From an uncultured Collinsella sp. (lineage in GTDB: Bacteria; Actinomycetota; Coriobacteriia; Coriobacteriales; Coriobacteriaceae): DNA of 64,000 nucleotides. Below are positions 39,712 to 48,091 of the stretch, piece after piece. The notes beneath the pieces were generated by a model. It was not told the origin of the DNA and did not search any database. It saw only the letters and a program-made list of their open reading frames with translations. Numbering within the stretch: position 1 is the first letter of the stretch; the number at the start of each line of letters is the position of its first letter. The DNA is taken from positions 30,249-94,248 of the forward strand of contig UQIC01000004.1 of the NCBI GenBank assembly GCA_900540985.1. The letters run 5' to 3'. Made by a program: the position numbers and the translations under genes.

Positions 39712-40503
39712 ATGCCCACACCTTCCACTGCACGCATGCACGACTTCGAGGTCGTCTCGAACCGGGAGATTGCCGACGGCATCTTCTCGCTCGTCATCTC
39801 GGCCCCCAAGCTTGCAAGTGCGCTCAAGCCCGGTCAGTTTGTGAATATCGCCGTACCCGGCGATGCGTCCTCGCTGCTTCGCGTGCCCCTGAGCTACTAC
39901 CGCGCCGACGCCGAGGCCGGCACCGTCGAGCTGTGGTACGCCGTCGTGGGCGACGATACCCGTCGTTTGTCCCAGATGGGCCCTGGCTCCACCTCTAACC
40001 TGCTGGGCCCCGGTGGCCGTGGCTGGATGGTACCCGAGAGCACCAGGAAGGCCCTGCTCGTCGCCGGAGGCATCGGCGTTCCTCCTGTGCTGTGCCTGGC
40101 CGGTATGCTTGCCGAGCAGGGTGTTGACGTGGATGTGTGCCTGGGCTTTGGTACCGCTTCCAAGGCCGTGGGCGTCGATGAGTTCCGCGCGCTGTGCGAT
40201 ACGGTTAACGTGTGCACCGATGATGGCACGCTGGGCACGCACGGTTTTTGCACCGACCCGGCAGCCGAGCTGCTCGGCGAGGGCGGCTACGACTATGTGG
40301 CCAGCTGCGGCCCCGCTGTCATGATGAAGAAAGTCGCCGCCGCTGCCGCCGAGGCCGGTGTGTACTGCGAGGTGTCGCTCGAGCGCATGATGAGCTGTGG
40401 CTTTGGCGCCTGCAACACCTGCAATGTCGAGACGGTCGACGGTATGAAGGGTGCTTGCATGTGCGGCCCCGTGTTCGATGCTTCCAAGGTGGTGGTCTTC
40501 TAG
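39712..40503 (+). CDS. pyrK: dihydroorotate dehydrogenase B, electron transfer subunit
   Basis: PyrK passes electrons from dihydroorotate (via PyrD) to NAD through FAD and a 2Fe-2S cluster. The 263-residue product has a ferredoxin-reductase fold (LKPGQFVNIAVPG, RVPLSYYRAD, LLVAGGIGVPPVLCLAG). The C-terminal cysteine motif is CGFGACNTC, then GACMCGPVF. ATG 39712 is preceded by TTGGAG; an earlier TTG at 39676 has no homologous sequence. It overlaps pyrD by 1 nt. Confidence 0.94.
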   Translation: MPTPSTARMHDFEVVSNREIADGIFSLVISAPKLASALKPGQFVNIAVPGDASSLLRVPLSYYRADAEAGTVELWYAVVGDDTRRLSQMGPGSTSNLLGPGGRGWMVPESTRKALLVAGGIGVPPVLCLAGMLAEQGVDVDVCLGFGTASKAVGVDEFRALCDTVNVCTDDGTLGTHGFCTDPAAELLGEGGYDYVASCGPAVMMKKVAAAAAEAGVYCEVSLERMMSCGFGACNTCNVETVDGMKGACMCGPVFDASKVVVF

Positions 40504-41426
40504 TGGGTACCGTGAACATGGCCGTCGATTTCGGCGGCGTCAAGATGCAGAACCCCATCAACACCGCAGCCGGTACCTTTGGTTACGGTTGGCAGTTCCA
40601 GAACTTCTTTGATGTTTCCCAGCTGGGTGCCATTACCACCAAGGGTTGCGCTGCCGAGCCCTGGCCCGGCAACCCCGCGCCCCGCATGGCCGAGATTCCC
40701 GGCGGTATGATCAACTCCGTGGGCCTTCAGAACCCCGGCGTGGCTGCCTTTGCCCGCGAGTCCGGTCCGTGGCTCGAACAGCTGTCCAAGGACGGCTGCC
40801 AGGTCATCTGTCAGGTTGCCGGCCACTCCGTTGACGAGTTTGTCCGCGCGCTCGAGATGTATGTCGAGCTGTGCCCCTGGGCTGCCGGCTACGAGATCAA
40901 CGTGAGCTGCCCCAATATTGCCGCCGGCGGTGCCGCCATGGGCTCCACGCCCGAGGGCGCCTCTTCCGTTATGGCTGCCTGCCGCAAAGTGACCGATAAG
41001 CCGCTGTTCGTGAAGATGGCGCCGGTCAACGTCGCCGAGATCGCCAAGGCCCTCGAGGCCGCCGGCGCCGACGGCCTTTCGGTCATCAACTCCATTCAGG
41101 GCATGGCCATCGACGTCCATACCCGCAAGTCCCGCGTGGCAAAGCCCAAGGGCGGCCTTTCGGGCCCGCTGTGCCACCACATCGCCGTGCGCATGGTCTG
41201 GGAGGTTGCCCAGGCCGTCGATATCCCCATCAACGGTGTCGGCGGTGTCATGACCGGCGAGGATGCGGCTGAGTTTATCCTGGCCGGTGCCACCTGCGTG
41301 TCGGTCGGCATGGCCAACTTCGTCGATCCGTGCGCTTCGCTCAAGATCGCGCATGAGCTCGAGGCCTGGGTCGAGTCCCAGGGCGTAAAGGACATCAACG
41401 AGCTGGTAGGTGCTTTCGAATGCTAG
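40503..41426 (+). CDS. pyrD: dihydroorotate dehydrogenase B, catalytic subunit
   Basis: FMN enzyme oxidising dihydroorotate to orotate; with PyrK it forms the NAD-dependent class 1B enzyme. The 307-residue product has MAVDFGGVKMQNPINTAAG, GMINSVGLQNPGV, and the active-site cysteine in EINVSCPNI. VSVGMANFVDP is near the end. GTG 40503 overlaps the pyrK stop; GTG 40512 and ATG 40518 are alternatives. The stop overlaps pyrF by 7 nt. Confidence 0.96.
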   Translation: MGTVNMAVDFGGVKMQNPINTAAGTFGYGWQFQNFFDVSQLGAITTKGCAAEPWPGNPAPRMAEIPGGMINSVGLQNPGVAAFARESGPWLEQLSKDGCQVICQVAGHSVDEFVRALEMYVELCPWAAGYEINVSCPNIAAGGAAMGSTPEGASSVMAACRKVTDKPLFVKMAPVNVAEIAKALEAAGADGLSVINSIQGMAIDVHTRKSRVAKPKGGLSGPLCHHIAVRMVWEVAQAVDIPINGVGGVMTGEDAAEFILAGATCVSVGMANFVDPCASLKIAHELEAWVESQGVKDINELVGAFEC

Positions 41427-42136
41427 GGACCGATGCCCGCGACCGCGTAATCGTCGCCCTCGACTGCGATCGTGAGCGTGCGCTCGAGCTCGCCCACGAG
41501 CTTTCGGGCCATGCCGCCTGGCTTAAGGTTGGTATGACGCTCTATTACGCTGAGGGCCCCGAGATCGTCAAGACCTTTAAGGACCTGGGCTTTAAGGTCT
41601 TCCTTGACCTTAAGTTCCATGATATTCCGCATCAGGTTCGCGGTGCCGCCCGTTCGGCCTCGCTTGCCGGTGCCGACCTGCTCTCGGTTCACGGCTTGGG
41701 TTCGGGCGCCATGCTCGCTGCCTGCCGCGAGGGTGCCGAGGAGGCGCGCGAGGACCGCGCCAAGCTCGTCGCCATCACCGTGCTCACGAGCATGAATCAG
41801 GATGCCTTGAGCGAGATCGGCGTCGAGTCGCCCGTGGCCGAGGAGGCCGCCCGCCTGGCAAAGCTCGCTCAGGCCAACGGCATCGATGGCATCGTGTGCT
41901 CGCCGATGGAGGCTCACGACATGCGTGAGCTGCTGGGCCCTGATGCCCTGATCGTGACTCCGGGTGTGCGTCCGGTGGGTGCCGCCCTTGGTGACCAGTC
42001 CCGCGTGGCGACGCCTTCCCAGGCTATCGAGCGTGGCGCAAGCCACATTGTGGTGGGCCGTCCCATCACCGGTGCCGACGATCCGGTTGCCGCCTTTGAC
42101 GCCATCGTCGCTGAGCTGGTCGAAAACGTCGCGTAA
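41420..42136 (+). CDS. pyrF: orotidine 5'-phosphate decarboxylase
   Basis: PyrF makes UMP. The 238-residue product has VIVALDCDRERALEL and the catalytic DxKxxD block FLDLKFHDIPHQV. VTPGVRPVGAALGDQSRVATP (cited as VTPGVRP then DQSRVATP) and GASHIVVGRPIT complete the barrel. ATG 41420 lies within the end of pyrD. It is the last gene of the cluster; no pyrE or carAB is in the window, so those steps must be encoded elsewhere. Confidence 0.97.
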   Translation: MLGTDARDRVIVALDCDRERALELAHELSGHAAWLKVGMTLYYAEGPEIVKTFKDLGFKVFLDLKFHDIPHQVRGAARSASLAGADLLSVHGLGSGAMLAACREGAEEAREDRAKLVAITVLTSMNQDALSEIGVESPVAEEAARLAKLAQANGIDGIVCSPMEAHDMRELLGPDALIVTPGVRPVGAALGDQSRVATPSQAIERGASHIVVGRPITGADDPVAAFDAIVAELVENVA

Positions 42137-42180
42137 AAGATTCCCCTAAGTCACCACTTTTGGGTTTCATTAGCACAAAA

Positions 42181-42239
42181 TAGCCCCTGTGCCTGCGTAA
42201 ACTTTCCCATCCTTTGTGTGGAATCGCAGGTCAGGGGCT
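42181..42239 (+). other. large imperfect hairpin after pyrF
   Basis: TAGCCCCTG and CCTGCG at the left pair with CGCAGG and CAGGGGCT at the right, leaving a loop of about 27 nt. No T run follows on the plus strand. It may be a weak 3' end for the pyr transcript. Confidence 0.45.
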
Positions 42240-42302
42240 TAACTTTGGGCGCAGTATATTGCACTTTTTGCGGGTATCGTCTAACCTATGGAGCCGCTAT
42301 TG

Positions 42303-42334
42303 GGCATTTTGTACGTTCTACGTGCTAAAATGCC
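42303..42334. promoter_or_regulatory. 32-bp palindrome over the mihF -10 region
   Basis: GGCATTTT (42303-42310) and AAAATGCC (42327-42334) are perfect complements, with further symmetry inside (ACGT on each side). The right half contains an extended -10, TGC-TAAAAT (42323-42331). It probably combines the mihF promoter with an operator. Confidence 0.55.
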
Positions 42335-42375
42335 AATTATTGAATCAGATATAACCCAACTATTTGGAGGTACGA

Positions 42376-42684
42376 ATGGCACTCCCTCAGCTTACCGATG
42401 AGCAGCGCAAGCAGGCTCTTGAGAAGGCTGCTGCCGCACGTCACGCCCGCGCTGAGCTTCGCGAGCAGATCAAGAAGGGCGAGAAGTCCCTCGAGTCCGT
42501 GCTCAACTCCGATGACCCCATCGCTTCCCGCATGAAGGTTTCCACTCTCATCGAGTCTCTCCCTGGTTATGGCAAGGCCAAGGCCGCCAAGATCATGGAG
42601 GAGCTCGGTATCTCCGCTACCCGTCGCGTCCAGGGCCTCGGCGTCCGTCAGCGCGAGCAGCTCCTCGAGCAGCTGACCAAATAA
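42376..42684 (+). CDS. mihF: integration host factor, actinobacterial type
   Basis: A small DNA-binding nucleoid protein known from Mycobacterium and Streptomyces (mIHF/sIHF), unrelated in fold to proteobacterial IHF. The 102-residue product starts MALPQLTDEQRKQALEKAA. It has a basic helix (ARHARAELREQIKKGEKSL), a helix-two-turn-helix-like part (LIESLPGYGKAKAAKIMEEL) and GISATRRVQGLGVRQREQLL. ATG 42376 has GGAGG at 42366-42370. mihF next to gmk is an actinobacterial hallmark and supports the taxonomic guess. Confidence 0.95.
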   Translation: MALPQLTDEQRKQALEKAAAARHARAELREQIKKGEKSLESVLNSDDPIASRMKVSTLIESLPGYGKAKAAKIMEELGISATRRVQGLGVRQREQLLEQLTK

Positions 42685-43254
42685 GTGAGCGCTCAGGATT
42701 CCAAGCTCTTTGTGATTTCTGGACCGTCAGGCGCAGGGAAGGGTACGCTCGTCACTCGTGTGCGCGAGCGCCGCTCGAACCTGGGCCTGACGGTTTCGGC
42801 TACCACGCGAGCACCACGCAAAGGTGAGGTCGACGGCGTCAACTACTTTTTTCTGACGCGCGAGGAGTTCGACCGCCGCGTGGCAAACGGCGAGTTTGTT
42901 GAGTGGGCCGAGGTCCACGGTAACTGCTACGGCACGTTGGTGAGCGAGGTCACATCCAAGCTCGCCTCGGGCGCTTCTCTGATTTTGGAGATCGATGTCC
43001 AGGGCGCCCTGCAGGTGAAGGAGCGTTTCCCCGAGGCCGTGCTGATCTTTATCAAGCCGCCTTCGCTTGAGGTGCTCCGCGAGCGTCTAGTCGGTCGCGG
43101 TACCGAGACGCCCGAGACGATTGAGCTGCGTATGGCAAACGCCGCCGATGAGCTTGCCCTTGCCGACCGCTACGACGACGTCGTGGTTAATGACGATCTC
43201 GACCGCGCGACCGATGAGCTCGTTCGCGTTCTCGATATGCATGAAAGGATCTGA
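42685..43254 (+). CDS. gmk: guanylate kinase
   Basis: Converts GMP to GDP with ATP. The 189-residue product has the P-loop ISGPSGAGKGTLVTRV, then SATTRAPRKGEVDGVNYFF and YGTLVSEV. ILEIDVQGALQVKERFPEAV follows (cited in parts), then the lid region RLVGRGTETPE. GTG 42685 begins immediately after the mihF stop, so translation is coupled. rpoZ follows after 5 nt. Confidence 0.97.
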   Translation: MSAQDSKLFVISGPSGAGKGTLVTRVRERRSNLGLTVSATTRAPRKGEVDGVNYFFLTREEFDRRVANGEFVEWAEVHGNCYGTLVSEVTSKLASGASLILEIDVQGALQVKERFPEAVLIFIKPPSLEVLRERLVGRGTETPETIELRMANAADELALADRYDDVVVNDDLDRATDELVRVLDMHERI

Positions 43255-43259
43255 GGTCC

Positions 43260-43541
43260 GTGTCCGTTGTAAAGCCTTGCATTGACGATCTTCTGGAGAA
43301 GACCGATCACAACCGCTTCCTGCTCGCTTCGCTTGCCTCCAAGCGCGCCTGCGACATCAATAGCATGCTGCGTGGCCAGCACAACCGTGTGCTTGCCGTC
43401 CAGGATGTCGATGACATCACCATCGGGCTTTCCGGTGCCGATACCATCTCGATGGCTATGGACGAGATTGTCGACGGCGACATCTCTTATGACGAGGCCC
43501 GTTACGAGAAGGCGCTCGGCCACAAGGTTGCTGAAGCCTAA
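43260..43541 (+). CDS. rpoZ: DNA-directed RNA polymerase omega subunit
   Basis: Omega aids assembly and stability of RNA polymerase. The 93-residue product has the family pattern PCIDDLLEKTDHNRFLLASL and ASKRACDINSM (the KRAR-like helix), followed by an acidic C-terminal segment. GTG 43260 is used. thiI starts directly after the stop. mihF-gmk-rpoZ is the usual actinobacterial order; coaBC and priA, which often follow, are absent here. Confidence 0.93.
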   Translation: MSVVKPCIDDLLEKTDHNRFLLASLASKRACDINSMLRGQHNRVLAVQDVDDITIGLSGADTISMAMDEIVDGDISYDEARYEKALGHKVAEA

Positions 43542-44786
43542 GTGGCGGCTCGCGTCTGCCTGGTCCACTATCACGAGGTTGGACTGAAGGGCAAGAACCG
43601 CGCACATTTTGAGCATATCCTCATGGATAACATCAAGGCGGCCTTGGCCGCCTTTTCCGTGAATGCCGTATCTCGAATTTCCGGTTATATCCTCGTGACC
43701 TTTAACGAGCATCAGGCCGACGAGGCGGCGCGTGTCATTCGCACTGTTCCCGGCGTTGCTCGTGTATCTTTGGCGTATCACACCAACCGCGACCCGCAGG
43801 AGTACTGCGCCGCCGCCGTGAAGGCGCTGCGCGAGTTTGGTTCCTTTGATTCGTTTAAGGTGCACGCCAAGCGCTCCAATACCGACTATGAGCTCACCTC
43901 GATTGATATCAATCGACAGGTTGGCGAGGTGCTGTGCGAGGCGTTCCCCGATAAAAAGGTTCAAATGCACGATCCCGACGCGATGGTTCACGTGCTGGTT
44001 GTTCAGGGCAGCGTTTACGTGTACGCGCGCTCCGAGCGCGGTGTGGGCGGTCTGCCGGTGGGCTCTGCCGGTAAGGTCGTGACCCTGCTGTCATCGGGTA
44101 TCGACTCGCCGGTGGCGACCTGGATGCTCGCGCGTCGCGGCGCGGTGTGCGTGCCGGTACATTTCTCTGGTCGTCCGCAGACGCCCGATACGAGCGAGTA
44201 TTTGGTGCAGGACATCATCCGTGCGCTTGAGCCGGGTGTCCAGATCGGCCGCCTGTACGTGGTGCCGTTTGGTGACTGCCAGCGTGAGATTTCGGTCACC
44301 TGTCCCAGCAACCTGCGCGTGATCATGTATCGCCGCATTATGTATTCGGTTGCCGAGCGCATTGCACACATCGAGGGCGCCAAGGCCATCGTGACGGGCG
44401 AATCGCTTGGACAGGTTGCCTCTCAAACGCTTGAGAATATCATGGCCGTCAACGAGGCCGTGAAGATCCCCGTGTTCCGTCCTCTCATCGGTTCGGACAA
44501 GCAGGAGATCATCGCGCGCGCCGAGGAGATCGGTACGTTCGATATCTCGACTGAGGCCGCTCCCGACTGCTGCACGCTGTTTATGCCGCGCCGTCCCGAG
44601 ACGCACGCCAAACTCGATGCCGTGCACGAGGCCTGGGAGTTGTTCGATCATGAGGAGATGATCGAGCGCCTGCTCAAGCAGACCGAGTACATCGACTTCG
44701 AAAGCAACACGTATAAGGCCCCTAAGACCTTAAAACGCAAACATTCGGAGCTTGCTCCGCGTGAGATTTACCAAGATCACGAGTAA
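43542..44786 (+). CDS. thiI: tRNA 4-thiouridine sulfurtransferase ThiI
   Basis: ThiI adenylates U8 of tRNA and inserts sulphur; in many species it also serves thiamine synthesis. The 414-residue product has the N-terminal ferredoxin-like domain, a THUMP domain (about residues 60-165) and the PP-loop VVTLLSSGIDSPVATWML. Further on are ESLGQVASQTLENI and PDCCTLFMPRRP. It lacks the C-terminal rhodanese domain, as in most Gram-positive ThiI. GTG 43542 abuts the rpoZ stop. A terminator follows. Confidence 0.96.
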   Translation: MAARVCLVHYHEVGLKGKNRAHFEHILMDNIKAALAAFSVNAVSRISGYILVTFNEHQADEAARVIRTVPGVARVSLAYHTNRDPQEYCAAAVKALREFGSFDSFKVHAKRSNTDYELTSIDINRQVGEVLCEAFPDKKVQMHDPDAMVHVLVVQGSVYVYARSERGVGGLPVGSAGKVVTLLSSGIDSPVATWMLARRGAVCVPVHFSGRPQTPDTSEYLVQDIIRALEPGVQIGRLYVVPFGDCQREISVTCPSNLRVIMYRRIMYSVAERIAHIEGAKAIVTGESLGQVASQTLENIMAVNEAVKIPVFRPLIGSDKQEIIARAEEIGTFDISTEAAPDCCTLFMPRRPETHAKLDAVHEAWELFDHEEMIERLLKQTEYIDFESNTYKAPKTLKRKHSELAPREIYQDHE

Positions 44787-44796
44787 ATTTGTGCAT

Positions 44797-44828
44797 AGAC
44801 CGACGATGCGTCTGCATCGTCGGTCTTT
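44797..44828 (+). terminator. intrinsic terminator after thiI
   Basis: AGACCGACGATGC, GTCT loop, GCATCGTCGGTCT, then TTT. A 13-bp perfect stem with a short T run. Confidence 0.88.
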
Positions 44829-44999
44829 TGCTATCTGGGCATTTTGCGGCTAAGTGTTCATTTGCTGACGTGTGCCTGAATAAATGGACAGATTTGTGCA
44901 AGGTTTTGGTCGGTTTTTGGTTTGACCGCTAAAACCGGTTTTGGAGCGTGGCTGTTGCGGGGTTCCTTTCCTGACACGATGGTGTTGGGAGGTTTTGCT

Positions 45000-45713
45000 A
45001 TGGCGCAGCGCGAACAACACGAACGGGTCAAAAAGATGGACCGCTTGGCGGACAAGCTGTTCGGTCATAAGGCAGTGGTGATGGCGATACTGGTCGTCAT
45101 TGCGATGGCGAGTGGTTTGGCGATGGCGAACCTTGGCGGCGGTGCCGGCGGCGTGTCGTTTGAGCGCACTGACGGTTCAGGCTCGTTGGTGGAGCCGGGA
45201 TCCGGCGATGCCTCGAGCGGAAAGACATCCGAAGGCTCTTCGCCTAAGGCTTCTGCCGCGGCAGAGGTCTATGTCGATGTCGATGGCGCCGTTGTGTCGC
45301 CGGGTGTATATCGCCTCAAGGACGGCGCGCGGGTGGCTCAGGCGATTGATGCCGCCGGCGGGCTGGCGCCCGAGGCAGACGTTACGGGGCTCAATCGGGC
45401 ATCTAAGGTCACTGATGGACAAAAAATCCACGTTCCAACGGTAGGGGAGCAGCTGGCGTCCATTGCGGAAGCCGGCGTTGATGGTGGGGCTTCCGCATCA
45501 TCGGGCGTGAGTGGCGCAACAGGCCTAGTAAACATCAATACGGCAAGCGCGGCAGAGCTGCAGACGCTTTCGGGCATCGGCCCCTCCATGGCCCAGTCGA
45601 TTATCGATGAGCGGATAAAGAACGGTGCTTTTTCCTCGGTTGACGATCTGATGCGTGTGTCGGGAATCGGCGAGAAGAAGCTTGCCAAAATCAAAGATTG
45701 CATCTGCGTATGA
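45000..45713 (+). CDS. comEA: competence protein ComEA (SLBB + helix-hairpin-helix)
   Basis: ComEA is a membrane-anchored receptor that binds double-stranded DNA for uptake. The 237-residue product has one membrane segment (about residues 24-42, VVMAILVVIAMASGLAMAN) and a low-complexity linker. An SLBB domain (VYVDVDGAVVSPGVYRLKDG) and a C-terminal HhH pair (VNINTASAAELQTLSGIGP and LMRVSGIGEKKLAKI) follow. ATG 45000 has GGGAGG 7 nt upstream. The stop overlaps the comEC start as ATGA. Upstream lies a 12-bp perfect palindrome, AAAACCGGTTTT (44931-44942), of unknown role. Confidence 0.94.
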   Translation: MAQREQHERVKKMDRLADKLFGHKAVVMAILVVIAMASGLAMANLGGGAGGVSFERTDGSGSLVEPGSGDASSGKTSEGSSPKASAAAEVYVDVDGAVVSPGVYRLKDGARVAQAIDAAGGLAPEADVTGLNRASKVTDGQKIHVPTVGEQLASIAEAGVDGGASASSGVSGATGLVNINTASAAELQTLSGIGPSMAQSIIDERIKNGAFSSVDDLMRVSGIGEKKLAKIKDCICV

Positions 45714-48013
45714 GTGCGACCGAGCGCGAGCATGTGATGCCTCCGCGGCCCTTGATGCCGTGGACGATGGCTCTGTGTGCCGGCGTGTGCATGAGCTGCG
45801 CCTTAGTGCTCAACGTGGCCGCTGATGTGCTGCTGAGGGAGCAGGCGCCGGCGGTCGGGCTGCTATGGGCCATTCCCGTTGCGGCGGCGGTATTCGTTGT
45901 GCTGGCTCAATTTTGTGCGCCGCTTGCTCCTTGGAAGCGGTGGCTGTATGCCGCGTCCGTCGGTCTCGTGGCGGGAGCGGTCGTCTCGGCGTGGTGGGCT
46001 GTGGGCGCGTTAAGCGCCTCGAAGGCGCTCGGCGGTCGAGCGGCAAGCGGCTTCGAGTTTGTCGTGCAGGGCGATCCATCCATAAACGACGACGTGTATT
46101 CCTATACCTGCGAGGCACGTGCGGACGGTAAGAACTTGGCAACGGTTCGCCTATCGTGCGACCTCGAGCTCAAGGTCGGGGCGCACGTGCGTGTTATCGG
46201 TCGCGTTTCACGTTTTGAGAACGATGCGTATGGACGATCGCGCGTGCTCCGAGGCGAGGTGCGCAAGGTTAAAGCCGTTCGGATTGTGTCGGTCGATGAG
46301 GGCTCTCCGGGGCCGCTGCTTCGGCTGCGAAATTGGCTGCTTGCGTCCATCGCGCCTGCGACCGACCCGGCACGTGCGCTCATAGCCGGTGTCGTCTGTG
46401 GTCGTTCGGCCGAGCTGCGCGCCCAGCCGGCGGGCGATTGGTTTTCGGTGACGGGAACGGCGCATCTTATCGCCGTCTCGGGCAGCCATCTGACTATCGT
46501 GGGGTTTGTGATCGAGGGCGTATTGCAAAAGACTCGGTGCTCACGTGGTTTTCAGCGGGTGATATTGGCGATAACGCTTGTGGGCTACGCTGCCTTTACG
46601 GGCGCGTCTCCCTCGGCCGTGCGCGCGTGCTGCATGGTGTTCGCGACGCTTGTCGTAAACGGAGCGGGTCGTCGTCGGCACGGCGCATCGGCACTCTTCG
46701 TAACCATGTCCATCTTTGTGCTACTGAGGCCGACGGTGCTGTTCGAGATGGGCTTTCAGCTTTCATGTGCCAGCGTCTTTGCCATCCTGTGCTTTTGCCC
46801 GTATGCTACCTACGCTTTGGGTGAGCTGAGCGTGCCGTCGGGCATTGCCAGCATGCTCTCCGTCACACTGTGCTCGCAGCTGGCGACGCTCCCCATCACC
46901 ATTCCCGCCTTTGGTACGTTCTCGCTCATTGCTCCATTGGCAAATGCGGTCATCGGTCCGGTGGTGAGTGCACTGCTTGCTGTGTCGATCGTGCTGGTTC
47001 CCTTTTCGCTTGTGGCACCGTTGCGGACTTGGGCACTCTTTGTGCCCATGATTGCCGCCCGTTGCGCGCTGTTTTTCGAGCAGCTCTTTGCTGCCGTTCC
47101 GGGTGCATCCGTGAGCGTGCCGCCCGATAGCGTGTGGATTTACCTAGTGCCGTGTTTGCTGGCGGTTCTGCTGGTCTGGTGGCCGCGTCCCCGTGCACGT
47201 CCTATGGCGGTGGGGCTTGCATGCCTGGTGCTCTTGGCTGCGATTCCGTACGTCTACTGGGATCGATTCGCTCCGCCTTCGGTGACGGTGCTCGATGTGG
47301 GCCAGGCCGATGCGATTCTTATCCGCCAGGGCGGCGTAGTAGCGCTCGTCGATTGCGGGCTCGACGAGCGCGTGGTAGCGGCGTTGGTTCGCAATAACGT
47401 GCACCATATCGATGCCGTCTTTGTGACGCATTGGGATGAGGACCACTGGGGTGGTCTGCCTGCCGTGCTCGAACAGTTTTCGGTCGGAACGATTGCCGTG
47501 GCGGCGGATGCGCTGGAGGATGCTCCTGCCGAGGTATTGAACCGACCTGGCGTGGAGTATCGGCAGGTGCGCTGTGGGGATACGGTCGACATCGGCTCAT
47601 TTTGCGCCCGCGTGATGTGGCCATTCGAGTCCGTGGATGGCGAGGGAAATGAGGACTCGCTTGTCCTGCTGCTCTCTTATGTTCAGGAAGGCAAGAGCCT
47701 GCGCATACTCCTCACCGGTGATGCCGAGCTCGACCAAGAACGGGAATTCGTGCAGGAGGTGGGCGATATTGATGTCCTTAAACTTGGGCATCACGGCTCC
47801 AAGGTTTCAGTCGATGGTGAGTTGCTGGACGTCCTGAGACCCGAGCTTTCCCTCGCGAGCGCGGGCGAGGGGAATCGATACGGTCATCCGTCCGATGCCT
47901 GCATCGATGCCGTGAAGGAAGCGGGCGCCGTGTTCGCGTGCACCATCGAACACGGCGACATTACCGTCACGCCGACTGCGAATGGCTTTGCGATGCGATG
48001 CCAGCGACCGTGA
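45710..48013 (+). CDS. comEC: DNA uptake channel ComEC/Rec2
   Basis: ComEC is the membrane channel for single-stranded DNA in transformation. The 767-residue product has N-terminal membrane helices, an OB-like extracellular part, and the competence domain with HLIAVSGSHLTIVGF and GASPSAVRACCMV. More helices follow, then a C-terminal metallo-beta-lactamase-like domain (VTVLDVGQADAILIRQGG; THWDEDHWGGLP; LLTGDAE; LKLGHHGSKVS). The metal motif HWDEDH keeps the HxDxDH ligand pattern. ATG 45710 overlaps comEA. Confidence 0.95.
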   Translation: MSATEREHVMPPRPLMPWTMALCAGVCMSCALVLNVAADVLLREQAPAVGLLWAIPVAAAVFVVLAQFCAPLAPWKRWLYAASVGLVAGAVVSAWWAVGALSASKALGGRAASGFEFVVQGDPSINDDVYSYTCEARADGKNLATVRLSCDLELKVGAHVRVIGRVSRFENDAYGRSRVLRGEVRKVKAVRIVSVDEGSPGPLLRLRNWLLASIAPATDPARALIAGVVCGRSAELRAQPAGDWFSVTGTAHLIAVSGSHLTIVGFVIEGVLQKTRCSRGFQRVILAITLVGYAAFTGASPSAVRACCMVFATLVVNGAGRRRHGASALFVTMSIFVLLRPTVLFEMGFQLSCASVFAILCFCPYATYALGELSVPSGIASMLSVTLCSQLATLPITIPAFGTFSLIAPLANAVIGPVVSALLAVSIVLVPFSLVAPLRTWALFVPMIAARCALFFEQLFAAVPGASVSVPPDSVWIYLVPCLLAVLLVWWPRPRARPMAVGLACLVLLAAIPYVYWDRFAPPSVTVLDVGQADAILIRQGGVVALVDCGLDERVVAALVRNNVHHIDAVFVTHWDEDHWGGLPAVLEQFSVGTIAVAADALEDAPAEVLNRPGVEYRQVRCGDTVDIGSFCARVMWPFESVDGEGNEDSLVLLLSYVQEGKSLRILLTGDAELDQEREFVQEVGDIDVLKLGHHGSKVSVDGELLDVLRPELSLASAGEGNRYGHPSDACIDAVKEAGAVFACTIEHGDITVTPTANGFAMRCQRP

Positions 48014-48021
48014 CGACGTCG

Positions 48022-48051
48022 TTGGCGTGTGGTGGGCCCCTGGGCTAGAAT
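48022..48051 (+). promoter_or_regulatory. candidate holA promoter
   Basis: TTGGCG, 18-nt spacer, TAGAAT, ending 40 nt before the holA ATG. Confidence 0.5.
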
Positions 48052-48091
48052 GGCACGGAACGAATACGAAGGCCTGCGGGAGGGGAGCGCA

